From NCBI GenBank assembly GCA_029557025.1, contig JAKPRU010001161.1, positions 1-6,153 on the forward strand: a DNA stretch of 6,153 bases, given 5' to 3'. Of the stretch, positions 1 to 6,153 are shown piece after piece. Each line of letters opens with the position of its first letter. The first letter of the stretch is position 1. This DNA is from Candidatus Omnitrophota bacterium (lineage in GTDB: Bacteria; Hinthialibacterota; Hinthialibacteria; Hinthialibacterales; JAKPRU01). A model generated the notes under the pieces. That model saw nothing but the letters and a program-made list of their open reading frames with translations, was not told where the DNA came from and did not search any database. A program made the position numbers and the translations under genes.

Positions 1-2017
1 CTCCCGTGTCCTGGATTTCGACGGCAATCTCCCGCGCAGAAAACCGACGGGTTCGGATTCGGATGGTTCCTCCCTGCGGCATTGCTTCCTGGGCGTTCAG
101 AAGGATATTCAGCAAGACTTGCTGGAAAAGATTGGGATCGAGCTGAAGAGAGGGTAAATTGCCGGCGAGATCGAATTCCCGACGAATCTCCAGGGAGTTG
201 GCCTGGTGTTCCAGGTACTGGACGGAACGCTGAATGACCGTATTGACATCCACTTTTTCGAGCTCCGGTGTCTGCGGGCGCGCAAAATTGAGAAAATCGC
301 TGACAACCCGCGAGAGCCGCGCCACCTCTTCCAGGATAAAGTCAAATAATCCTTCTTCGCCCGGCATCCCGCCGAATCGCTTTCGCAGCAATTCTGCGGA
401 ACCTTTAATCACACCGAGTGGATTGCGAATCTCATGTGCTACACCCGCCGACAAGCGTCCCAAGGCTGCGAGGCGGTCTTGCAGAACCAGCTGACGCTCC
501 AGTTTTCGGATGCTTGACAGGTCATGGAAAGTCACGACCAAGCCCGCAATTCGTCCTCCATCCAGCAGCGGCACGGTACTCACCTGCATGGGAACCGGTG
601 TGTGCCCGTCCCGGCTCCATTCGATCTCGCGCTGAAATATGGAGATTCCCCTGTGCAACGAGGATTCAACCAGTTCGCCGAAGTCTTCATATCCCAAAAC
701 TTCCCGGTAATCGGCATTAGGCGTTTTTTCCAAACTGAGGATCTCCAGAGCCGCTCGATTGGCTCGAATCACTCGACCAACATTATCGATCACGAGAACC
801 CCACTCCGGATGTTCGCCAGGATATTCTCCAGGCGATTCTGAATGCGTGTGAGCTCCCGGTTGGCTGCGTTCACCAGGCGCACACTATCCTCCAACTCCC
901 GGGCACGCGCCGCCAGCTCGGTGTGGCTCCGTTCCACCTCGGACGCCATTTCGTTAAATGACGCCGCCAGCTGTCCGATCTCATCCTCTCCGACGATCTC
1001 CGAACGCACGGTTAAATCTCCCCTTGCCATCTGTTTGGCTGTTCGAGATATTCGATTCAGCGGATGCGCGATGGAACGCGCCAGTACCACGCCCACGACA
1101 ATCGCGAACAGTGTACTGAATACAATTCCACTGAGTGCATGTTTCAATATGAATCCCGACAATGGCTCCAGACGAGCCACCGACAGGATGATCACACCGG
1201 TCAACTCGCCTTTGTGATTATTGAACGGGAACAATAAGGCTTGGCAAAGGTCGCCATCAATCCGGATACTGTCCGTATAGTTGTCTGCATAACTGTATTT
1301 CCCGGTCAAGAGATCCTGGAACTTCTCACTTTTCACAAACCCGGGGTCCAGAATCGTCGGGTCGGCGGGGTCAATTACATCGATCTGTACGCCCCGAAGT
1401 TTCCTCGGTTTCCAATCCAGCACGAAAGGACTCCGTGGTTTCTGCAACCCGCCACCGATAGAAGAAGACGTATCCGGCAAAACCTCCTGACGGTGCATGA
1501 TCGGCTGACCTACCACAAGCCCGCCGACCACTACATCTTCCTCCGCGAGTTCCGAATACATCCACAGCAGAAATGTGCCATCTTTCGATTCATACAGGCC
1601 CATATTCGGCAGATCTTTTTGTTGCAGGGAATCCAAATCCTCGTAGTCCTTGAGGCTAAGGAGATGCACCTGCATCAACCGACACCCCCTGAACCGGCGG
1701 AGCTTCTCCGTCAATCGCGCCTCTAATTCTTCCAGGCGGGCTACATCCCCTTCCCGGAACGCCCGGGCAAGCGATGTATCCTTGTTGAATTCGGCTTGCA
1801 ATTCACTCCGAACCATGTAGGCGGCAGGCTCCAACATCTCGTTGATCGTAGCCCCCATATTTCGGAACTCCTGCCATACCAGGTCCAGACTCGTTTTCCC
1901 TCTTTCCAAAACCTGTTTTCGCAACGAATAATATGGAACGACCGCGACGGGGACCATTGTCCCCAGCGTCACCACGAGCAACCAGAAAATCAACTTTGAT
2001 CGAACACGCCGAAACAT
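1..2017 (-). CDS. Sensor histidine kinase with HAMP and PAS domains, 3' end cut by window edge
   Basis: This gene encodes the first 672 residues of a membrane-bound two-component sensor kinase, read without interruption on the minus strand. A transmembrane helix lies at about residues 9-28. An extracytoplasmic sensor region follows at about 32-290, and a second helix at about 294-313. Next come a HAMP linker (about 314-365, with MARGDL and DEIGQL), a coiled-coil stretch, and a PAS-like domain (about 392-500, with NIRSGVLVIDNVGRVIRAN). The HisKA domain has the H-box VAHEIRNPLG, and His528 (codon 434-436) is the expected phosphoacceptor. The ATPase domain begins with the N-box NILLNAQEAM (637-646). 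The window ends on DTG (670-672), the first part of the G1 box, so G2 is not seen. The architecture resembles NtrB/AtoS/ZraS-type kinases, which usually pair with NtrC-family regulators; no partner is visible. The ATG at 2017 gives a natural short basic N-terminus before the first helix. An in-frame ATG at 2083 is less likely because it lies almost at the predicted transcription start. The ligand is unknown. Confidence 0.95.
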   Translation of the reverse strand, partial: MFRRVRSKLIFWLLVVTLGTMVPVAVVPYYSLRKQVLERGKTSLDLVWQEFRNMGATINEMLEPAAYMVRSELQAEFNKDTSLARAFREGDVARLEELEARLTEKLRRFRGCRLMQVHLLSLKDYEDLDSLQQKDLPNMGLYESKDGTFLLWMYSELAEEDVVVGGLVVGQPIMHRQEVLPDTSSSIGGGLQKPRSPFVLDWKPRKLRGVQIDVIDPADPTILDPGFVKSEKFQDLLTGKYSYADNYTDSIRIDGDLCQALLFPFNNHKGELTGVIILSVARLEPLSGFILKHALSGIVFSTLFAIVVGVVLARSIAHPLNRISRTAKQMARGDLTVRSEIVGEDEIGQLAASFNEMASEVERSHTELAARARELEDSVRLVNAANRELTRIQNRLENILANIRSGVLVIDNVGRVIRANRAALEILSLEKTPNADYREVLGYEDFGELVESSLHRGISIFQREIEWSRDGHTPVPMQVSTVPLLDGGRIAGLVVTFHDLSSIRKLERQLVLQDRLAALGRLSAGVAHEIRNPLGVIKGSAELLRKRFGGMPGEEGLFDFILEEVARLSRVVSDFLNFARPQTPELEKVDVNTVIQRSVQYLEHQANSLEIRREFDLAGNLPSLQLDPNLFQQVLLNILLNAQEAMPQGGTIRIRTRRFSAREIAVEIQDTG

Positions 2018-2086
2018 AGAAATCCGCCCAACGAGAACTCTGGGATACGCCCGGTGCAACCGATCATCTTGCCGAAATCCCATGTC

Positions 2087-2116
2087 AGTATATCTCAATG
2101 CCAACCCTCTCGGCAA
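2087..2116 (-). promoter_or_regulatory. Possible sigma70-like promoter for the histidine kinase
   Basis: On the minus strand, TTGCCG (2116-2111) and TATACT (2092-2087) are separated by 18 bases. They match the -35 and -10 consensus at 4 of 6 and 5 of 6 positions. Transcription would start near 2080, about 60 bases before the kinase ATG at 2017. That position would exclude the upstream in-frame ATG at 2083. The identification rests on pattern matching alone. The organism's sigma-factor consensus is not known. Confidence 0.35.
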
Positions 2117-2249
2117 GCACCCCGTTTCGAATTCCCTGATTTCTTGTCCCGGACATCATGCCGCCACTGAAGCGGTACGGTCCCGCCCGCAACAATTTTG
2201 CGTTATCATAAAAATCAGGACATAAATGCGGATCATCATGCCCTTTCCC

Positions 2250-2255
2250 AGGAGG
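2250..2255 (+). promoter_or_regulatory. Strong ribosome binding site deciding the start of the DUF1080-like gene
   Basis: AGGAGG lies five bases before the ATG at 2261. This is the best Shine-Dalgarno match in the window. It selects the ATG at 2261 over the in-frame ATG at 2198, and the shorter product begins with a clean signal peptide. A strong site in front of a damaged-looking gene suggests that the gene was intact and expressed recently. Confidence 0.75.
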
Positions 2256-2260
2256 TTCGA

Positions 2261-2692
2261 ATGCTCAGATGCCTTGGTTTTCTGATGGGAATTCTTGTCC
2301 TGTCCAGGATGGTCTCCGCCCAATCCGACGATATGTGGCCTCTTGCTTTCAATGGTCAAGATTCCAGCGGCTGGGAAATTGTCCAAGGGCCGCCGGATGG
2401 CTTCCGAATTGCGGATGAAGGAATTCGAGCGGTTCCCGACAAGGTCGGCCAGCCCAATCTTCGCTCAAGTCCCAAGCAAGATCAAATCGTGCCGGTCGAA
2501 CATACTTTCCGCGTCACGAAGGGACAACAACACCTGGATTGCCTGAGCGTGCTCCACATCGCGGCGGTCACCCCCAATCGTCCGGTTTATGTTGAGGAAG
2601 AAAATACCGGGCAGATGTTCAGTATGTCCGGTCCGACCGGGCGCCGATGGGTAAATCCATGCAGGGCGCACATCTTTATGTGTACAACATGA
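2261..2692 (+). CDS. Exported DUF1080-like protein, short and probably frame-disrupted
   Basis: The frame encodes 143 residues. Residues 1-20 form a signal peptide: a short basic start, a hydrophobic core and a VSA-Q cleavage site. The mature N-terminus has WPLAFNGQDSSGWEI (26-40), close to the LFNGKDLSGW opening typical of DUF1080 (3-keto-disaccharide hydrolase, a concanavalin-like jelly-roll). GFRIADEGIRAVPD (47-60) and a FRVTKG segment (83-88) follow, both in the order expected for that family. After about residue 88 the resemblance stops and the tail becomes Cys- and Arg-rich, ending in CTT. Family members are usually around 200 residues or more, so the C-terminal half is missing. Continuing family-like words occur in the other frames (see the remnant entry). 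Known relatives act on extracytoplasmic sugars; activity of this product is doubtful. The symporter ATG follows after 21 bases. The assignment rests on the N-terminal half only, and a genuinely short, divergent protein remains possible. Confidence 0.6.
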   Translation: MLRCLGFLMGILVLSRMVSAQSDDMWPLAFNGQDSSGWEIVQGPPDGFRIADEGIRAVPDKVGQPNLRSSPKQDQIVPVEHTFRVTKGQQHLDCLSVLHIAAVTPNRPVYVEEENTGQMFSMSGPTGRRWVNPCRAHIFMCTT

Positions 2693-2706
2693 CTGAGACT
2701 TTCTGA
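2523..2706 (+). pseudogene. Out-of-frame continuation of the DUF1080-like gene
   Basis: Downstream of FRVTKG, family-like sequence seems to continue by switching frame. Bases 2523-2543 read DNNTWIA in the next frame, then reach a TGA at 2544-2546. Bases 2548-2574 read RAPHRGGHP in the third frame, resembling the N-S-G-x-x-x-RAP segment of DUF1080 proteins. Further along that third frame, 2647-2706 reads MGKSMQGAHLYVYNMTETF and ends with TGA at 2704-2706, only 7 bases before the symporter ATG. The Q-x-A-x-L-Y pattern is what the family shows in its second half. These words suggest at least two frame disruptions plus loss of the C-terminus. Sequencing or assembly error would give the same picture. 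The alignment was made by eye. Confidence 0.35.
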
Positions 2707-2713
2707 AAACTTT

Positions 2714-4180
2714 ATGGCACAGATACAGATCGTTATTATTGCTGTCTACATGGGGGTTCTCCTCTGTGTGGGAGCCTGGATTGCACGTCGTCAGAAGAAC
2801 TTGCGGGATTATTTCCTGGGCGGACGAAGCATCCCGGCATGGGCGGTTCTGCTGGCTGTTGTGGCTACTGAAACCAGCTCGGTTACTTATGTCGGCACTC
2901 CGAGTATCGCGTATTCCGGATCGATGACCTTTCTGCAATTGGTGTTGGGATTTGTAGCGGCCAGAGTAATTCTGGCTGTCTATTTTCTACCGGCATTTTT
3001 CCGGGAGGAAATCTACACCATTTATGCTCACCTTGGAAAGCGTTTTGGTGTGGAGGTTCAACGGGTTGCCGGTCTGTTCTTTTTTGTGACCCGCGCCCTG
3101 GCGGCTGGTGTCCGCCATTACTGCGCCGCCCTCGTTCTGTTCACGGTAACCGATTGGTCCATGACAATTTCCATTCTTCTCATGGGACTTGTTTCACTTG
3201 TATACACAGTGCTGGGTGGCCTCTCCGCTGTAATATGGACTGAAGTCTTTCAAATGCTTGTGATGCTGACAGGGGCGGGGATCGCTTTCCTTCAGATTCT
3301 TCACCTTCTACCGGGAGGCTGGGAACGATTCGTTGACATCGCCTCCGAAGCTGGGAAGTTCCAGGTATTCGATCTCAGTTCCCCTTTTCGTCTTTCTTAC
3401 ACGTTTTGGTCCGGGTTAATCGGTGGAACATTTCTCACTCTTGCCTCGCATGGAGCGGACCAGGATCTTGTCCAACGCCTTCTGTCCTGTAAGAGTCTCC
3501 GTGGCGCGAAATGCGCGATCATCGGAAGTGGACTTCTCGTGTTTGCCCAATTCACATTTTTCCTCCTGATCGGGGCTATGCTTTACGTTTTCTATCCCGA
3601 ACCCCCTGCCGGTTTGGAGAAATCCGACCAGATTTTTCCTTATTTTATTAGAACGCAATTCAACCCGCTGGTCGGCGGGCTGGTCATTGCGGCCATTTTC
3701 GCCGCAGCCATGTCCAGTACCGCCTCCGCCCTGAACTCTCTATCCGCCACAACCGTTACGGATTTCATACGACCTCTCTTCGGCGACACTCTCGATCCGA
3801 ACCGTGAAATCCGCTGGTCCAGGTGGGTAACCGTCACCTGGTGCGTTCTCTTGATGGCTATTGCATACGGCGCACAGGGGTCCACAAACATCCTGGAAAC
3901 CGGCCTGAAAGTGACAACATTTACGTATGGAAGCCTGTTAGGATCGTTTTTGCTGGCCATTTTCACCTCCGTCCGTTCGCAGAGAGCCGTCACAATTGGG
4001 ATGTGTGCCGGTGTAATAGCCGTTCTCGTGGTCTACAGGCTTTTTCATTCGTACATTTTCTGGGTTTGGTATATTCCCCTGGCTGTCCTGGTAACCTGTG
4101 TCCTGACAGGGCTTCTGAGTATGATAGATCGTCGAGATCGGCGTGACCGGCATGTATCCGCCCCGCCGTCAGAATTATGA
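2714..4180 (+). CDS. Sodium:solute symporter family (SSS) permease
   Basis: The gene encodes a complete 488-residue inner-membrane transporter of the SSS (SGLT/PutP-like, LeuT-fold) family, within the usual 450-550 range. About a dozen or more hydrophobic segments span the chain. Family landmarks include DYFLGGRSIPAW (32-43), the TETSSVTYVGTPS segment of the first core helix (52-64), WTEVFQM (175-181), GADQDLVQRLLSCKS (247-261) and AAMSSTASALNSLSATT (331-347). Ala331, Ser334 and Ser335 align by motif with the Na2-site residues of vSGLT (A-x-x-S-S), supporting sodium coupling. The C-terminus is a short Arg/Asp-rich cytoplasmic tail. The substrate cannot be read from sequence: sugars, sialic acid, amino acids and carboxylates are all known for this family. 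The ATG at 2714 has no strong ribosome binding site. It lies 21 bases after the upstream stop at 2692 and 7 bases after the out-of-frame TGA at 2706, which suggests translational coupling. Two consecutive stops (TGA TAG) end the gene. Confidence 0.93.
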   Translation: MAQIQIVIIAVYMGVLLCVGAWIARRQKNLRDYFLGGRSIPAWAVLLAVVATETSSVTYVGTPSIAYSGSMTFLQLVLGFVAARVILAVYFLPAFFREEIYTIYAHLGKRFGVEVQRVAGLFFFVTRALAAGVRHYCAALVLFTVTDWSMTISILLMGLVSLVYTVLGGLSAVIWTEVFQMLVMLTGAGIAFLQILHLLPGGWERFVDIASEAGKFQVFDLSSPFRLSYTFWSGLIGGTFLTLASHGADQDLVQRLLSCKSLRGAKCAIIGSGLLVFAQFTFFLLIGAMLYVFYPEPPAGLEKSDQIFPYFIRTQFNPLVGGLVIAAIFAAAMSSTASALNSLSATTVTDFIRPLFGDTLDPNREIRWSRWVTVTWCVLLMAIAYGAQGSTNILETGLKVTTFTYGSLLGSFLLAIFTSVRSQRAVTIGMCAGVIAVLVVYRLFHSYIFWVWYIPLAVLVTCVLTGLLSMIDRRDRRDRHVSAPPSEL

Positions 4181-4202
4181 TAGAGTAGCGTAGAGAATAA
4201 TC

Positions 4203-4217
4203 GGAGGAGCATTGAGG
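4203..4217 (+). promoter_or_regulatory. Candidate ribosome binding sites for the dikinase-like gene
   Basis: GGAGGAG (4203-4209) is a strong Shine-Dalgarno match but lies about 19 bases before the GTG at 4229. GAGG (4214-4217) is weaker but better placed, with 11 intervening bases. The in-frame ATT at 4211 would be only one base from the strong site. A stop at 4181-4183 closes the frame, and no ATG or TTG is available in frame, so GTG 4229 remains the best start. It also gives a good signal peptide. Confidence 0.4.
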
Positions 4218-4228
4218 TTCTCGACAAG

Positions 4229-6153
4229 GTGAATAGGAAAATTAGAGTTGTGGTCTATTGCGCGACGTTTCTGTGCCAGACAGCCTTGTTTGCCTGGGGA
4301 CAGGAGCCTGCCTGGCTGGCGAGGATTGATAGCGAGACGGATTTCGACAGGATAACCGTGACGGACCGCAGCCGACCCGACCTGCTTCGAACGGGGAAGT
4401 TTACCGCCCCCGCGACGAGCGATCCTGCGTTGCTGCACACCGTCTATCAGAACGTGAATCGCTACCCGCTGCACCAGGAGTTTCTTGCAGTAGAATTCCC
4501 GGAACGTTTCGCGGGATTGGCCGAACCGGAATACCTGGACCTGGTCTATCGGCGATCCTCTCGTCAGTACTATGCGGGATCCATTTCCCGTTTCCAGGAT
4601 TCTCAAGGTGGGATTCTCTATGGATTCGATATTTACTCGGATCTGTCCGAACCGCCTCTTCCTGTGGAGGTCCTTTATGTCTACCAACTGTTATCACAGA
4701 CGATTACCCTGCGCCCTTTTGCTTACGCGCCGAAGACAACGGTCGCCATAGAAACGGCGCGCGAGTGGGAAGAGCCCGGATTCCCAATTTATCTTCCGGA
4801 TGGTATTGTCGCGCCCGACTATGAGGCCTATTCCCCTGCAACCAATTACGGTCGCGTTCGCCTATACACATTGAGCGAGCTCCAAGAGGCGGAAGAGCAC
4901 GGTCTGATCGGTTGGCAGGATATTGTGGTAGTCGATGCTGCGCCGACCGATATCGGGACAGTTGTGGCAGGGGTTATTACCGGAACACAACAAGGCGAAC
5001 TGTCGCATGTTAATGTCCGGTCCCTGCGTCGGGGTACCCCGAACGGCTATGTGAAAAACGCGACAGAGGTATTTGCACCCTATAGCGGTCAACTCGTTAA
5101 GTTAATTCTGGAAGCCGACAGGTATGAAGTTGTCGTACCGGTTGAACTTGCGGACGCGGAGGCATGGTGGACCGCCCATCGGCCCGTGTTGTCCCCGCTT
5201 CCGGAACCCGATGACGTATATTCGGAACTGGTAAGTCTTCCGCAATTGGCCCGCGTTTGGAGGGAGGAGCCTTTGATCCGACGATTCGGTGGAAAAGCGA
5301 CGGGACTGGCGAGACTCTATTCTTTCCTGGACAAGGCATACCAGGTAGACGGATTCGCGATTCCATTTCATTACTACGCGGAATTCATGAATTCCAATAC
5401 CATACGAGACCCCGAAGACCCGTTCCGCCGGATCTCGTTTCAGGAGTATTTGAATTCACTTCTGGAGGATACTCATTTTCAAACCGATACGGCATATCGG
5501 CGACAGAAGCTGGAACATTTCCAAGAGGTCATCCGCCTGACGGGCGTTATTGACCCGATGCTTATCTCTGGAATCGTTGCAAAAATACAGGAGGTATACG
5601 GGTCAACGGATGTAATGGTCCGGTTTCGATCCTCATCCAATTCCGAGGACGATATTGAGTTTAACGGTGCGGGCCTGTATGACTCTACTTCGGTATGCGC
5701 CGAAGACACACTGGATGGGGATGAGACGGGGCCTTCCCATTGTCAACCGGACCAGGATGACGAGAGAACAATTGAACGCGGCCTGAAACTTGTCTGGGCA
5801 AGCCTGTGGAATCCGAAGGCATTCGAAGAAAGGGAGTACTATCAGATTGATCACCGCAAGGTTCGGATGGGAATCCTTGTAACGAAAGCCTTTCCCCATG
5901 AGGACTGCAATGGCGTCGCGTTTACGGGTGATCCTGTCTCGGGAAAGAAACACTATTTCGTCATCAATGTGCAGGTGGGCGATTATAGTGTGGTTTTGCC
6001 CGACATGGGAACTATTCCGGAAAAGGACCTGCTTACGTTTACAGACGGCCAGGTTTCGGAAATCCTCCGTGTGCGTAGCTCCTCCTTGCTTCCGCAAGGA
6101 GAATGGGTTCTTTCGGAGGATCAGTTGCGCGAAATCGGGGGAGTCCTCTGGGA
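4229..6153 (+). CDS. Exported dikinase-like protein: swivel (His) domain followed by PPDK/PEP-synthase ATP-binding domain, 3' end cut
   Basis: The first 641 residues of a large protein are visible, reading without interruption from GTG 4229 to the right edge. Residues 1-24 look like a signal peptide (NRKIR, then a hydrophobic core, with cleavage at AWG-Q). Residues about 25-225 are not recognised. Residues about 228-300 resemble the PEP-utilising phosphohistidine swivel domain: DIVVVDAAPTDIG, then TGTQQGELSHVNVRS, with His260 (codon 5006-5008) the expected phosphocarrier. Residues about 350-641 match the PPDK/PEP-synthase N-terminal ATP-binding domain: FGGKATGLARL (353-363), VRFRSSSNSED (464-474), FNGAGLYDST (478-487), VWASLWNPKAFEER (522-535), MGILVTKAF (547-555) and NGVAFTGDPVSG (561-572). 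In PEP synthase the ATP domain precedes the swivel domain; here the order is reversed, as in glucan water dikinase. These enzymes transfer the beta-phosphate of ATP through the histidine to an acceptor. The acceptor here is unknown, and no PEP-binding barrel is visible. The gene starts 48 bases after the symporter stop, probably in the same operon. Confidence 0.85.
   Translation, partial: MNRKIRVVVYCATFLCQTALFAWGQEPAWLARIDSETDFDRITVTDRSRPDLLRTGKFTAPATSDPALLHTVYQNVNRYPLHQEFLAVEFPERFAGLAEPEYLDLVYRRSSRQYYAGSISRFQDSQGGILYGFDIYSDLSEPPLPVEVLYVYQLLSQTITLRPFAYAPKTTVAIETAREWEEPGFPIYLPDGIVAPDYEAYSPATNYGRVRLYTLSELQEAEEHGLIGWQDIVVVDAAPTDIGTVVAGVITGTQQGELSHVNVRSLRRGTPNGYVKNATEVFAPYSGQLVKLILEADRYEVVVPVELADAEAWWTAHRPVLSPLPEPDDVYSELVSLPQLARVWREEPLIRRFGGKATGLARLYSFLDKAYQVDGFAIPFHYYAEFMNSNTIRDPEDPFRRISFQEYLNSLLEDTHFQTDTAYRRQKLEHFQEVIRLTGVIDPMLISGIVAKIQEVYGSTDVMVRFRSSSNSEDDIEFNGAGLYDSTSVCAEDTLDGDETGPSHCQPDQDDERTIERGLKLVWASLWNPKAFEEREYYQIDHRKVRMGILVTKAFPHEDCNGVAFTGDPVSGKKHYFVINVQVGDYSVVLPDMGTIPEKDLLTFTDGQVSEILRVRSSSLLPQGEWVLSEDQLREIGGVLW

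Noticed and set aside
234..1726. Several plus-strand open frames of 80-160 codons opposite the histidine kinase.
   Set aside because: They are low-complexity, Arg/Ser/Pro-rich antisense shadows. The minus strand encodes conserved kinase motifs across the same span.
2017..2083. In-frame upstream ATG at 2083 that would add 22 residues to the histidine kinase.
   Set aside because: It has no ribosome binding site, would put an Arg-rich extension before the usual kinase N-terminus, and lies almost at the predicted transcription start.
2465..2938. A 157-codon minus-strand open frame spanning the DUF1080-like gene and the symporter start.
   Set aside because: It overlaps the well-supported N-terminus of the symporter, shows no family motif, and has a Cys/His/Arg-rich composition typical of an antisense frame.
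4181..4228. A possible terminator or promoter between the symporter and the dikinase-like gene.
   Set aside because: No stem-loop with a T-run and no convincing -35/-10 pair is visible in these 48 bases, so readthrough as an operon is more likely.
4175..4687. A 170-codon minus-strand open frame opposite the start of the dikinase-like gene.
   Set aside because: It shows no recognisable motif. The plus strand here encodes a continuous protein with a signal peptide and good family domains downstream.
5380..5395. A perfect 16-base palindrome, GGAATTCATGAATTCC.
   Set aside because: It lies inside the dikinase-like coding region, encodes ordinary residues in frame (around EFMNSN), and one such palindrome in 6 kb is not far from chance.
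6083..6100. A hairpin with a 7-base stem (TCCTTGC/GCAAGGA) and 4-base loop.
   Set aside because: It lies within the coding frame and has no T-run, so it is not a terminator.

Overview
The window reads as bacterial accessory chromosome of moderate GC. It holds two divergent blocks separated by a 243-base intergenic region (2018-2260). The left block is one minus-strand gene. The right block is a plus-strand run of three tightly spaced genes that could form an operon. Two of these have predicted export signals and the third is a multi-pass transporter, so the proteins point to a Gram-negative type cell. A DUF1080-like protein, an SSS-family symporter and an exported dikinase-like protein together would fit uncultured groups such as the PVC or FCB superphyla, Hydrogenedentota, Sumerlaeota or Myxococcota-like lineages. 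No sequence here fixes the phylum.

Left block (1-2017, minus): a membrane-bound sensor histidine kinase with two transmembrane segments, a large extracytoplasmic domain, HAMP, PAS, a HisKA phosphoacceptor site and the start of the ATP-binding domain. The gene runs off the left edge within the G1 box. Its partner response regulator would probably lie beyond that edge. A plausible sigma70-like promoter sits in front of it.

Right block (2261-6153, plus): first comes a short exported protein with a DUF1080-like (3-keto-disaccharide hydrolase / concanavalin-like) N-terminus. It loses family resemblance after about residue 87, and matching fragments appear to continue in the other two frames, so it looks like a frame-disrupted, C-terminally truncated remnant. 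Next is a complete sodium:solute symporter (488 aa). Last is a large exported protein cut by the right edge. It carries a phosphohistidine swivel-like segment (His260) followed by a PEP-synthase/PPDK-type ATP-binding domain. This domain order resembles plant glucan water dikinase rather than PEP synthase.

The working hypothesis is a substrate-sensing and uptake locus, possibly for carbohydrate: the kinase senses an external signal, the symporter imports a solute, and two exported proteins act outside the cytoplasm. The functional link is inference from adjacency only. The most unusual item is the signal peptide on an ATP-dependent dikinase-like protein.
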